50,147 nucleotides of DNA from a virus, in IMG/VR virus record IMGVR_UViG_3300017743_000018, positions 1-50,147 of that record; one strand, given 5' to 3'. The notes beneath the pieces were generated by a model that made no database searches, was not told where the DNA came from, and worked only from the letters and a program-made list of their open reading frames with translations. Positions 18,010 to 27,154 of this stretch are shown here, piece after piece; position 1 is the first letter of the stretch, and every line of letters begins with the position of its first letter. Made by a program: the position numbers and the translations under genes.

Positions 18010-18936
18010 GTGAAAAAACTATTTTTTATTGATGGGGGCGCAGGTCGTGCTATTGCATCTATACCTGCTTTCCTAAAGTATGTAAAGAAACATGAAGATT
18101 TTGCTATACTAGTACATGGATGGGATACTTTATACTGGGGTATTCCTGAACTACAAGACAAAGTATTTAACCCTGAACAAAAAGGTATCTTTGATCATGT
18201 AGTAAAACATGCTGAAGAAATAATATCACCTGAACCATATCGAGTTCCAGGATATTTTAAACAAGAACTATCTTTGGCAGAAGCCTTTGACGTTCTTATC
18301 AACAATACTAATGATCATTCTGATCTACAAGATCCTATCTTGAAGACTTCTAAAGCAGAAGAGTTAAATGCTGTGGGGATGATTGTTGATACTAAGAACC
18401 AACAAAAGAAGAATCATACTATTGTTATTCAACCTTTTGGACGTTCTGCACAAAAACACCCTGTTGGTGCTATCGTAGATGAGTCATCTCGTTCTCTTGA
18501 TCCTCAAGCATATTTAAAGTTGGTCAAGAAATTATCTGCAAAATACAATCTTGTGTTAATGGCAGAGCAACAGTTTTATATGGAAGAGGATACATATACA
18601 GTAAAACCACAAGCTGATCTCAGAATGTGGACTGCTTTTATAGATGCTGCTGATTATTTTATAGGAGTAGATTCTGTAGGTCAGCACATGGCAAAGGCAC
18701 TAGGTAAACCTGGTACTGTAATTGTTGGCTCTACTTTTGCAATCAACACAACTTATCCAAATTATTTTAACATTATTGAAAAGGAGGATGCTAAGAAATA
18801 CTCACCTATACGTATATCTGGTCTTGAGGGTCACTTAGCTGATCGTATGAACGAAAGCCTCATGGACTTTAATGATGAAGAAATAAATAAAATTTATGCA
18901 AACATCGTAAAAGATATAGAAAAGAAGGTGAAGTAA
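18010..18936 (+). CDS. Glycosyltransferase family 9-like (heptosyltransferase-like)
   Basis: The 308-residue protein starts at GTG with a weak AAGAAG ribosome site. The N-terminal Rossmann half begins KKLFFIDGGAGRAIASIPAF, and the C-terminal half contains ADYFIGVDSVGQHMAKALG with GTVIVGST after it. This is the GT9 signature in which the DS.G.H.A.ALG loop binds the nucleotide of the donor. GT9 enzymes transfer L,D-heptose from ADP-heptose to lipopolysaccharide core. The adjacent ADP-heptose genes make that donor likely here. The acceptor is unknown and could be host LPS or a phage protein. Confidence 0.7.
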   Translation: MKKLFFIDGGAGRAIASIPAFLKYVKKHEDFAILVHGWDTLYWGIPELQDKVFNPEQKGIFDHVVKHAEEIISPEPYRVPGYFKQELSLAEAFDVLINNTNDHSDLQDPILKTSKAEELNAVGMIVDTKNQQKKNHTIVIQPFGRSAQKHPVGAIVDESSRSLDPQAYLKLVKKLSAKYNLVLMAEQQFYMEEDTYTVKPQADLRMWTAFIDAADYFIGVDSVGQHMAKALGKPGTVIVGSTFAINTTYPNYFNIIEKEDAKKYSPIRISGLEGHLADRMNESLMDFNDEEINKIYANIVKDIEKKVK

Positions 18937-20648
18937 TGAATATCCTAGCAATCAATCCAGGGCATAATGGTTCTGCTGCTTTAGTAGTTGATGGTGAACT
19001 AAAGTTTTATATAGAGGAAGAAAGACTTTCTCGTAGTAAGTACGATGGTAATCCTTTTGTAGGAATAGTAGAAGCACTAAAGTATGGTGTAGACATTTTG
19101 GTTCTTGGTGGTACTTCAGAACAATTTCCACAGTTACCTTGGACAGGAGAAGATCCTTACTCTGGTTTTTTAAGGAAGTTTAACCCTAACCTGCAGATAG
19201 TAAACGTTGGAGGTGCTCATCACGTAGGTCATGCAGCAAATGCTTTTTATAACTCAGGTTTTGAACAGGCTGCAGCAGTTATTGTAGATGGGTCTGGTTC
19301 TCGTAGAGAGATAGAGGCTGATGAAAACTTTAAGAATCCAGGTTTTGAAACAGAGTCTATCTTTAACTGTGGCTATGAAGAGGGAATAAAACCTGTATTT
19401 ACTTCTTATGGAGGTAACTACGATACCCAACGTATAATAACTGAAGATGTAGAAATGGATAGTGCTATAACAATAGTTAAAGCATATGAGGCTGTCTCAG
19501 ACTATCTTGGTTTTGGTTACATTGAAGCAGGTAAGACAATGGGTCTTGCACCATATGGTAAAAGCAACGAGTTTATTCCTAGTCTGTTTTATAATGGTAG
19601 AGGTAACAAGAACGTATTTATTCCTAACTACCCTGCAGGTGCTTACGTAGATCACTCACGCCACCCTTTACTAGAACTAAAAGAAGACCCTAAAGGTTGG
19701 CATAGTGACCACACAAAGGTAACAGATGCAGCAAAAGATTTAGCTTGGGCTGTGCAAGATGAGACACAAACTCTTGTAGGAGACTTAATCGAAAAGTCTG
19801 TAGATAAAACAGGACACAAAAACATTGTTATATCAGGTGGTTATGGCCTTAACTGTGTAGCCAACTACTACTACAAGGAAAGGTTTCCTGATCTGAATAT
19901 CTTTGTTGACCCTATCTCTCACGATGGTGGTACAGCAGTAGGGTTAGCCAAACTAATTCACTACGATAAGAACAAAGAGGATAAGACTATACGTCCTATG
20001 ACTACTTTGTATCTTGGTCCTGAACGAAAAGAAGATTATGACTTTGGTGACATAGAGACTAAAGATGTAAAGACTGCTGATGTAGCAAAGCTAATAGCAG
20101 ACAAAAACATTGTAGCTCTATTCCAAGGACGATCTGAGGCAGGACCACGAGCACTGGGTAATCGTTCTATACTGTATGATCCCACAGATCCTAATGGTAA
20201 AGACTTTGTAAACACAGTCAAAGGAAGAGAGTGGTTCAGACCTTTTGCAGGTTCAATGCTACAAGAAAACTTTGAAGAGTGGTTTGAAACTCGTGGTCTA
20301 GAAGAGTCACCATACATGATGTATGCTATGGACTTTAAGACTGACAAGCATGGTGAAGTTCCTGCAATCACGCACGTAGATGGTACATGTCGTATTCAGA
20401 CTGTGACTAAAGAACAGAACCCTAGCTATTATTCCCTGATAAAAGAGTTTGATAAAATAACTGGTGTTCCTATTCTGTTTAACACAAGTTTTAATCTAGC
20501 AGGTCAGCCTCTAGTTGAGACTTTGCAAGATGCTATGGAGACTGTAAAGAACTCAGACATAAACTATCTATACTTACCAGACGTAGGTAAGCTAGTACAT
20601 TATCCTTATAATGATAGTCTTGTTGAGGATATGGAGGAAGCTGCTTAA
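18936..20648 (+). CDS. O-carbamoyltransferase, NodU/CmcH family
   Basis: The 570-residue protein has the full two-domain layout. The N-terminal ASKHA-like domain opens with NILAINPGHNGSAALVVDGE and carries the metal-binding HHVGHAANAFY (about residues 94-104). ISGGYGLNCVANY lies near residue 290. The C-terminal YrdC-like domain holds FQGRSEAGPRALGNRSIL and WFRPFAGSM, which bind the carbamoyl-adenylate intermediate. Enzymes of this family use carbamoyl phosphate and ATP to carbamoylate sugar hydroxyls. Carbamoyl heptose is known in the Pseudomonas LPS core, so heptose is a plausible substrate. The start overlaps the GT9 stop by one base. Confidence 0.88.
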   Translation: MNILAINPGHNGSAALVVDGELKFYIEEERLSRSKYDGNPFVGIVEALKYGVDILVLGGTSEQFPQLPWTGEDPYSGFLRKFNPNLQIVNVGGAHHVGHAANAFYNSGFEQAAAVIVDGSGSRREIEADENFKNPGFETESIFNCGYEEGIKPVFTSYGGNYDTQRIITEDVEMDSAITIVKAYEAVSDYLGFGYIEAGKTMGLAPYGKSNEFIPSLFYNGRGNKNVFIPNYPAGAYVDHSRHPLLELKEDPKGWHSDHTKVTDAAKDLAWAVQDETQTLVGDLIEKSVDKTGHKNIVISGGYGLNCVANYYYKERFPDLNIFVDPISHDGGTAVGLAKLIHYDKNKEDKTIRPMTTLYLGPERKEDYDFGDIETKDVKTADVAKLIADKNIVALFQGRSEAGPRALGNRSILYDPTDPNGKDFVNTVKGREWFRPFAGSMLQENFEEWFETRGLEESPYMMYAMDFKTDKHGEVPAITHVDGTCRIQTVTKEQNPSYYSLIKEFDKITGVPILFNTSFNLAGQPLVETLQDAMETVKNSDINYLYLPDVGKLVHYPYNDSLVEDMEEAA

Positions 20649-21289
20649 GGCAACCTATGAGCAAACTGAAGAAGATCATCAAACACTTTGGTCTTCTTTC
20701 TAAGTTTCTCTTTTGAGAATTTCTTGAGGTCTTCTTCAGTTTCTAATCCATGACCAGTACGAACAAGAATAGGTCTAGCACCTATACGTTCTGCAGCTTT
20801 AAGATCTGTCATCTTGTCACCAACATAAAAACCATTTTGTTTAAACCTATGCTTATCTAAAAATATTTCTTTCTCTGCTCTGTGAAACATACCTAAATTA
20901 GGTTTAGCAAAGCAATCACATTTCAGAGATGTTTCAGAATAGAACAAACCATCAATGGAGTAGATACCTGCATTACCAAAGACTTCCATCATACGTTGAT
21001 GAACAGCCTCTACTTGGTCATGTGTCTGCTCCTTTTTTATAATACCCCCCTGATTGGTTAGTATAACTAGTTTATATCCTTTGAGTCTAATCATACGAAT
21101 AGCTTCAAGAGAACCAGGGATAGGCTCCCAGTCGTTAGGATCAGAGATGTAACCCTTGTTTACATTTATTACACCATCACGATCCAAACCAACAATTGAC
21201 TTAGGAAATACTTTAGGCCAATCACTAGGAACATTTTGCTGTTGAATCTGTTGTGGGTCTTGTTCTATTATATGTTTAAATCTAGACAT
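20645..21289 (-). CDS. gmhB: HAD phosphatase, D-glycero-D-manno-heptose 1,7-bisphosphate phosphatase-like
   Basis: HAD motif I is LDRDGVIN (nucleophile and acid/base Asp), motif II is VILTNQGG, and motifs III/IV are CFAKPNLGMFHRA and FYVGDKMTDLKAAERIGA. The overall length (214 residues) and the NKGYISDPNDWEPIPGSLEAI segment match GmhB, which removes the 1-phosphate of heptose bisphosphate. The zinc loop is reduced: only one C-x-C (KCDC) is visible where GmhB usually has C-x-H plus C-x-C. It is the only gene of the cassette on the minus strand, overlapping the carbamoyltransferase end by 4 bases and divergent from the next gene across just 15 bp. Its N-terminus is Gln-rich. Confidence 0.78.
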   Translation of the reverse strand: MSRFKHIIEQDPQQIQQQNVPSDWPKVFPKSIVGLDRDGVINVNKGYISDPNDWEPIPGSLEAIRMIRLKGYKLVILTNQGGIIKKEQTHDQVEAVHQRMMEVFGNAGIYSIDGLFYSETSLKCDCFAKPNLGMFHRAEKEIFLDKHRFKQNGFYVGDKMTDLKAAERIGARPILVRTGHGLETEEDLKKFSKEKLRKKTKVFDDLLQFAHRLP

Positions 21290-21304
21290 GGTGTAATTTT
21301 AATT

Positions 21305-21715
21305 ATGAAGAAGATATTTGTCAATGGAGCATTTGATGTAGTGCATTCAGGACACCTTGATCTGCTTGATTTTGCTAAGGGTTTAGGCACTCACCTGCTC
21401 GTAGCTATTGACACAGATAGGCGTATTGAGTATAACAAGGGGGAAGGAAGACCTTTCAATAAACTTAAGAATAGAAAACATTTAATTGGTTCGTTGAAAC
21501 CTGTTACAAGCGTAGTAACATTTGACACAGACAATGATCTTCTTGCAATTCTTGAAAGGTACAGACCAGACATAATGGTTAAGGGTTCTGATTGGAGAGG
21601 AAAAAAGGTTATAGGGGAGGAGTACTGTAACAAGGTAGTATTCTACGAGAGAACCAATGGTCAATCAACAACAAAAACAATCGAAAATTTTATTACTAGG
21701 CGACAGTTGCTATGA
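21305..21715 (+). CDS. Heptose-1-phosphate adenylyltransferase (HldE C-terminal domain type)
   Basis: I take the ATG at 21305 because KKIFVNGAFDVVHSGHLDLL, the nucleotidyltransferase HxGH motif region, must be at the N-terminus; this gives 136 residues. Further signatures are NRKHLIGSLKPVTSVVTFD, PDIMVKGSDW and the terminal GQSTTKTIENF. In Escherichia coli this domain is the C-terminal half of HldE/RfaE and makes ADP-heptose from heptose 1-phosphate and ATP. Here it is a separate protein encoded before the kinase. Other cytidylyltransferase-fold enzymes are possible but less likely given the neighbours. Confidence 0.75.
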   Translation: MKKIFVNGAFDVVHSGHLDLLDFAKGLGTHLLVAIDTDRRIEYNKGEGRPFNKLKNRKHLIGSLKPVTSVVTFDTDNDLLAILERYRPDIMVKGSDWRGKKVIGEEYCNKVVFYERTNGQSTTKTIENFITRRQLL

Positions 21716-22412
21716 TGAATATCACACAGGAACTGTAACTCGAATAAGTCCTGAAGCTCCTGTACCTGTCTTTGATCTTACATCTACTGTTGTAAAAAGA
21801 GGTATGGCCTATAACGTCTACAATAACCTTGTTAACTTAGGTGCAAGAGTAGATGTCATAACAGACTACAAAGAGCGTAAGCACAGGTACGTAGAAGAAA
21901 AGACTGGTCAACAACTGCTTAGAGTAGACGAACAGATTAAGACTGAGCAGGTGGACACAGCAGACCAAAGTCTAGATGGTTACTCTGCAATTGTTATATC
22001 AGACTATAACAAAGGTTTTGTAGAAGAGGGTGACATAAAAAAACTTAGGGCAAAGTTTGATGGTCCTATTTTTGTAGATACAAAGAAAAAAGATTTAGCT
22101 CAGTTTGATGGGTGTTTTGTAAAGATAAATCAGTACGAATACGAAGAGGCTGAAAGCCTTACTAACGAATTAATAGTTACCTATGGCTCAAAGAAAGTCG
22201 AATATAAAAATAGGACTTACCTACCTCCAAGTGTAGAAACTCATGATGTGTGTGGTGCAGGAGATACTTTTCTCGCAGGTCTTGTATTCAAGTATTTAGA
22301 TACTTATAGTATAGACCAGGCTATAAAGTTTGCAATGCAAGCAGCAGCCATAACTGTGCAACACAGGGGCGTATATGCCCCCAAAATAGAAGAGGTAGTT
22401 CATGAGACTTGA
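21657..22412 (+). CDS. PfkB-family heptose 7-phosphate kinase (HldE N-terminal domain type)
   Basis: The 251-residue protein has KILLLGDSCYDEYHTGTVTRISPEAP at the start (GD..D and the RISPEAPVPV stretch typical of HldE kinase) and the PfkB anion-hole motif DVCGAGDTFLAGL near residue 200. It would phosphorylate D-glycero-D-manno-heptose 7-phosphate at C1. It is shorter than HldE kinase domains (about 310 residues), with a compact middle. Its first 20 codons overlap the end of the adenylyltransferase gene in another frame. Both stretches are conserved, so the overlap appears genuinely dual-coding. Confidence 0.75.
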   Translation: MVNQQQKQSKILLLGDSCYDEYHTGTVTRISPEAPVPVFDLTSTVVKRGMAYNVYNNLVNLGARVDVITDYKERKHRYVEEKTGQQLLRVDEQIKTEQVDTADQSLDGYSAIVISDYNKGFVEEGDIKKLRAKFDGPIFVDTKKKDLAQFDGCFVKINQYEYEEAESLTNELIVTYGSKKVEYKNRTYLPPSVETHDVCGAGDTFLAGLVFKYLDTYSIDQAIKFAMQAAAITVQHRGVYAPKIEEVVHET

Positions 22413-22758
22413 AGGTTTTGTTAAAAAAGGTTGGGGTTCAGAACTAATATGGGTAACAAATGACAAGTATTGTAGTAAGTTTTTATCTTTTAATTCTGGT
22501 GCTAAATTCTCTATGCACTTCCACAAGGATAAGGAAGAGAGTTGGTACGTTTTATCAGGCAAGTTTGAAGTGCATTGGATTGACACAGAAGACGCCACTG
22601 TTAACATTGAGTCCCTGGGTGAGGGCGATGCCTGGACGAATGCGACTCTTGTACCTCATCAGATCATTTGCTTAGAAGAGGGTACAATCCTAGAAGTATC
22701 TACCCCTGACTCTGTAGAAGATAATTACAGAGTAGGTAAGGGTGACAGTCAAGCATGA
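22402..22758 (+). CDS. Cupin-domain protein
   Basis: A single double-stranded beta-helix of 118 residues. The metal-binding pattern is MHFHKDKEESWYVLSGKFEV (two His and a Glu) with VPHQI as the second cupin motif. Similar small cupins resemble the mannose-6-phosphate isomerase type II domain and accompany nucleotide-sugar genes in marine phages. It overlaps the kinase by 11 bases and the epimerase by 4. It might supply the missing isomerase or epimerase step, but the sequence alone does not show which. Confidence 0.7.
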   Translation: MRLEGFVKKGWGSELIWVTNDKYCSKFLSFNSGAKFSMHFHKDKEESWYVLSGKFEVHWIDTEDATVNIESLGEGDAWTNATLVPHQIICLEEGTILEVSTPDSVEDNYRVGKGDSQA

Positions 22759-23531
22759 AAATACTAGTCACTGGTAACAAAGGGTTCATTGGTCAGAACA
22801 TGGTCAATGCCCTAAAAGATAAACATCAGATTTCTACTTACGAGTATGGTAATCAGTACCCAATACTGGATGGTCTTGACTGGGTAATACACTTAGGAGC
22901 AGTAAGCTCTACTACAGAGAAAGACATACGTAAAATAACAGTACAGAATATTGAGTCCTCTATTTATTTATTTGAAGACTGTATAGATAGGGGTATCAAC
23001 TTTCAGTTTGCTAGTAGTGCATCAGTATATGGGTTAGATCCTTGTGGCTTTAAAGAGACTGCAGTTCTAGATCCTCTCAATCACTACGCTAGAAGCAAGG
23101 CTATATTTGAAAACTATATTAAGTATAGAAAAGCTCCCATCATCACTCAAGTATTCAGATACTTTAATGTGTATGGTCCTCATGAGGAGCACAAGGAAGA
23201 ACAGGCAAGTCCACATACTAAGTTTAGAAAGCAAGCAAAAGAAACTGGAAAGATAAAACTATTCAAGAACTCAGAATATTTTTACAGGGATTTTATTCAC
23301 GTAGACAAGATTATAGAGTATCATCAAAAGTTTTTCTCTATAGAAAAGTCAGGTGTCTGGAACGTGGGTACAGGTTTTGAAAGAAGTTTTTACGAGGTTG
23401 CTCTAGATATATGTAAAGAAACAGGTGCAACTATTGAGTGGATAGACATGCCAGAAGAATTAAAAGAAAGTTATCAGAGTTTTACTAGAGCAGACACAGT
23501 CAATCTCTGGCAAACGCTATCACTAAGGTAA
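22755..23531 (+). CDS. NAD-dependent epimerase, HldD-like (ADP-L,D-heptose 6-epimerase)
   Basis: This is a short-chain extended Rossmann protein of 258 residues. The N-terminus ILVTGNKGFIGQNMV holds the GxxGxxG cofactor loop. HLGAVSSTTEKD, SASVYG, and the catalytic Y..K of HYARSKAIFE follow, then RYFNVYGPHEEHKEEQASP and YFYRDFIHVDKI. The ending YQSFTRADTVNL closely follows the HldD pattern YQ.FTQADLTNL. HldD converts ADP-D,D-heptose to ADP-L,D-heptose. It is about 50 residues shorter than E. coli HldD (310). It completes the cassette. Confidence 0.82.
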   Translation: MKILVTGNKGFIGQNMVNALKDKHQISTYEYGNQYPILDGLDWVIHLGAVSSTTEKDIRKITVQNIESSIYLFEDCIDRGINFQFASSASVYGLDPCGFKETAVLDPLNHYARSKAIFENYIKYRKAPIITQVFRYFNVYGPHEEHKEEQASPHTKFRKQAKETGKIKLFKNSEYFYRDFIHVDKIIEYHQKFFSIEKSGVWNVGTGFERSFYEVALDICKETGATIEWIDMPEELKESYQSFTRADTVNLWQTLSLR

Positions 23532-23540
23532 GGTATAAAA

Positions 23541-26500
23541 ATGGCAGAAGAAGTCGATAACACAGAAACAGTATCAGCAGGAATACCAGATTGGGTAGAT
23601 CCTAACTATGCTTATGATCCTGCTAATCCACGTAAACCTAACATGCGTGAAATGATGAAAGCTATATCAGGATCTACTCCTGAAGAATTATATTCTAATC
23701 CAGGTTCAAATGCACAAAGTATCATACAACAAGCGAGTGAACTTTTGTATGGTGTTGTAGGTTCTAATCAAGATACTCGTGATTTTTCTAATATAAGTAG
23801 CAGTGATATGCTTAAGGAAACATTAGCTGCTACAGAAAAAATGTATAAACCTTCTGTTGTTCAACTGGGTGACGATAATAATTTTGGTATTGTAACTAGT
23901 GATGGTGTTATTTTAAGGGGTGGCTATAGAAGCTATGAACAAGCTTTATCACAAGCACAAGATTCATTTGGTTTAGGCTCTAGTTTTAATACAACCTCAG
24001 AAATACCAGAAGGTATGTCTGAAGAGCAAGTTAGTGCTGTAGTTAATCTGGCAGATGGCATGTTCTTATCTCAAACTACTGGTATTGATCAGAACGTAAT
24101 AAATGAATTAAAGGTAGCAGCAGGTTTAAGTGCTGATACTCCTCTCGTTGATGTGGGAGATGGAACAGAAAGCGTTCAAAAACTTTTAACTCAGTATGGA
24201 TATAATGTAGGTAGTTCTAATTTCTATGGTGGATCTACATTAGGTGGCCCAAAAGATGCAGGTGCTGCAGCATTCTTTGATGCTTATAAAAATGCTGTTT
24301 ATAATGGATATATGGAAAGCACTACAGAAAATATTAAAAACTTAGGTGGCAAGATTGATCCTCGAACTGGTGAAGAATATAGGTTCATGACAAATGACAA
24401 CATTGCTAACCAAGTACTAATACAAAACTTGTTAAAAGAAACAGATGAAGAAACAATAGCACTTAAACCTGTTGGTGATTTTGATGGCATATATGATAAA
24501 AAATATTTACAGCAAGAAAAAGTTGCAGGAGGTCAGTATGGTGTAAATATTACAGGTGATTTATATAACTCATTACAATGGTCGCCTTTTGGTTCTAAAA
24601 TAATTCCTCAGACTGAGACTAGTACTTCACAAGATACAGGTCAAGATACAGGTCAAGTTACTGTTAACGATAATACAAACGTTGAATCTGGGGATCAGAG
24701 CAATCAAGCAGGAAGTAGTGCAGCTAATGTAGGATATATAACTAATCCTTTTAATTCTTCAAACACAGGTACAACTGTTCCTGAATCAAGTGGAACAACT
24801 CAAACACAGATACCTACTTTTGAACAAGGTCTAGCAAATCAAGAGTCTAGTTATATAAATAGAGATGATCAGAATAGTCAGTTCTTTCAACCTCAAACTT
24901 TACAGGAACAAACTACAGCAGGTATGGCCCCTGCTTTTGAAAACAAGTTATACAAAAATAATTTTGGTATGACCATGTATATACAATTTATGAATGGTCA
25001 AGCTATGCAACCAATTCCCCCAGGATACTTTCCTGTAGCAGCACAAGCACAGAACCAAGGTGGTGTAGTACAAAGCTACAATACAGGGGGAGGGGTTAAC
25101 CCACCACTTAACTATAAACCTGGTGGCAATATTGTACAGGAAGGTGATCAATATAAAATAAAGTATCCTAATGGAACTTTTTCTCAAGGATATGCTACAC
25201 AAGAAAATGCACAAGCTGCTAACAGTATGGCTTTAACAAATCTTGGTCTTCCTTTATATGATCAATATCTACAGCAGCAGGGGGTAAACCCTGACCTTCC
25301 TGGTTATGATGCCCAGATGTACATTGACGCTTTTAATTCTTATGTTGCTGATCCAAATACTTTAACTTCTATTAATGCTCAGAAAGCTGCTGATGAAGCT
25401 GCTAAGAATCCAGTAAAATCAACCATAAATGAAAACTATGATACTTCTCAGCAGCAAGTCACTAAAGATGATTTAGCTCAGTATCAAAGAAACTTAACAG
25501 CACAAGCTTATGGAGCACCAGGAGGTGCTGTAGCTGCTGCCCCTACATCTTATATAGATCCAAATACTTATGGCTCTGTAATTGAATCTACTGCAGGTCA
25601 AGCTATGGGAGTAGCACCTATAGTTAGAAAAGATGAGATAGCTCAGATGGGTACTGGTGTTATTGCTGATACACCAGGCGCAACAACTAAAGGATCTTAT
25701 ACTGCAGATGCGTCTTACTCTGACGTTAAGAATGCTCTTCCAACTTTAAGTCCTGCTGCAAATCTAGGTACACCTACTAGACAAATAACTGCTCAACAAC
25801 AAGTGGGTTCTTCTATCAAAGGAATGGAAGGAGCAGAAGCTGATTCAATAGATGTAGTTAATCGTCCTCTAAGAACTCAAAGAATAGGGGAAATAATAGA
25901 TGGTTCTGCTGTAGATCAGAATAGAGTGGGGCAAGCTTTTGGTTCTGGTGAAATACAAGCTGCTTCAATACAAGGAGAACTAGCTAACCTTATGTCTCAA
26001 TTTGAGGGTGGTAACACACCTGCATGGGCTGCAGGTTCTATGCGTAGAGCTACTGCAGTAATGGCAGAGAGAGGTCTTGGTGCTTCTAGTATGGCAGGTC
26101 AAGCTATTATACAAGCTGCTATGGAAGCTGCATTACCTATTGCTCAGATTGATACAGCTAATAAACAACAAGTAGCTATGATGAAAGCAGAGCAACGTGC
26201 TAAATTTTTAGGAATAGAGTTTGACCAGGCATTCCAAGCTAAAGTACAAAATGCTGCTACCATATCTGAAATTGCTAACCTAGATTTTAATGCACAACAA
26301 CAGGTAGCTTTAGAAAATTCTCGTGCTGCTAACACTATGGAATTGCAAAACTTAAATAATGATCAAGCTATTATAATGGCAGAAGCTGCAGCCTTATCAC
26401 AAATAGACATATCTAATCTAAACAATAGACAGCAAGCACAAGTGCAGAACGCTCAAAATTTTTTACAAGTAGATATGGCTGACTTATCTAATGACCAACA

Positions 26501-27092
26501 AGTAGCATTGTTTAAAAATCAATCTCTTATTAATTCTATTATGTCTGATCAAGCTGCAGAGAATGCTTCAAAACAATTTAATGCTACATCAGAAAATCAA
26601 ACAAACCAATTCTTTGCAAATCTTAAGGCTTCAATCAATCAGTTTAATGCTGCACAACTTAATGCAATGCAACAGTTCAACGCTGATGAAACAAATGCTT
26701 TGTTAGAATTTAATTCTTCTATTCAAAATCAAAGAGAAATATTTAATGCTCAAAACTATCTAGCTGTAGCACAGGCTAACGCAGCCTGGAGACAAAATCT
26801 TGCTACAATAAATACCTCTTCCTCTAATGAAGCTAATATGGATTATGCTCAAACTGTAAATGCTTTAACATTAAAGTCTCTTGATGAGATATGGCAAAGA
26901 GAAAGAGATATAATGGATTACAGTTTTACTCAAAGTGAAAATGCTGCTGATCGTGCATTAAGTATTTTACTAGGAGATAAACAACTTGAAGCTATAAGAG
27001 AGCAGATAGATGCAGAAGAACAAGCTGCTGTAGGAAGTCTTCTCACAAAGATATTTTTTAGTTCCCCTGCCACTAGCTTATTTAATACATAA
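23541..27092 (+). CDS. Large internal virion / structural protein, 1183 aa
   Basis: The first half is acidic, Gly/Ser/Gln-rich and low in complexity (long Gln/Thr/Ser stretch at about residues 350-440). A MGVAPIV and RRATAVMAERGLGASSMAG region (about 695 and 835) leads to a long helical C-terminal third. There units such as LNNDQAI, LNNRQQAQVQNAQNF and LSNDQQVALF repeat, giving an amphipathic, Asn/Gln-rich rod. Homologous-looking proteins occur beside internal core proteins in marine podoviruses. I expect a core or ejected protein, like T7 gp14-gp15 in place. No catalytic motif is seen. The gene resumes the structural arm after the sugar cassette. Confidence 0.75.
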   Translation: MAEEVDNTETVSAGIPDWVDPNYAYDPANPRKPNMREMMKAISGSTPEELYSNPGSNAQSIIQQASELLYGVVGSNQDTRDFSNISSSDMLKETLAATEKMYKPSVVQLGDDNNFGIVTSDGVILRGGYRSYEQALSQAQDSFGLGSSFNTTSEIPEGMSEEQVSAVVNLADGMFLSQTTGIDQNVINELKVAAGLSADTPLVDVGDGTESVQKLLTQYGYNVGSSNFYGGSTLGGPKDAGAAAFFDAYKNAVYNGYMESTTENIKNLGGKIDPRTGEEYRFMTNDNIANQVLIQNLLKETDEETIALKPVGDFDGIYDKKYLQQEKVAGGQYGVNITGDLYNSLQWSPFGSKIIPQTETSTSQDTGQDTGQVTVNDNTNVESGDQSNQAGSSAANVGYITNPFNSSNTGTTVPESSGTTQTQIPTFEQGLANQESSYINRDDQNSQFFQPQTLQEQTTAGMAPAFENKLYKNNFGMTMYIQFMNGQAMQPIPPGYFPVAAQAQNQGGVVQSYNTGGGVNPPLNYKPGGNIVQEGDQYKIKYPNGTFSQGYATQENAQAANSMALTNLGLPLYDQYLQQQGVNPDLPGYDAQMYIDAFNSYVADPNTLTSINAQKAADEAAKNPVKSTINENYDTSQQQVTKDDLAQYQRNLTAQAYGAPGGAVAAAPTSYIDPNTYGSVIESTAGQAMGVAPIVRKDEIAQMGTGVIADTPGATTKGSYTADASYSDVKNALPTLSPAANLGTPTRQITAQQQVGSSIKGMEGAEADSIDVVNRPLRTQRIGEIIDGSAVDQNRVGQAFGSGEIQAASIQGELANLMSQFEGGNTPAWAAGSMRRATAVMAERGLGASSMAGQAIIQAAMEAALPIAQIDTANKQQVAMMKAEQRAKFLGIEFDQAFQAKVQNAATISEIANLDFNAQQQVALENSRAANTMELQNLNNDQAIIMAEAAALSQIDISNLNNRQQAQVQNAQNFLQVDMADLSNDQQVALFKNQSLINSIMSDQAAENASKQFNATSENQTNQFFANLKASINQFNAAQLNAMQQFNADETNALLEFNSSIQNQREIFNAQNYLAVAQANAAWRQNLATINTSSSNEANMDYAQTVNALTLKSLDEIWQRERDIMDYSFTQSENAADRALSILLGDKQLEAIREQIDAEEQAAVGSLLTKIFFSSPATSLFNT

Positions 27093-27154
27093 GGTATATA
27101 AAATGATTAATGCAAAGATTTATCTTTATAGTATTTTTTCTTGGGAGTTTTACA

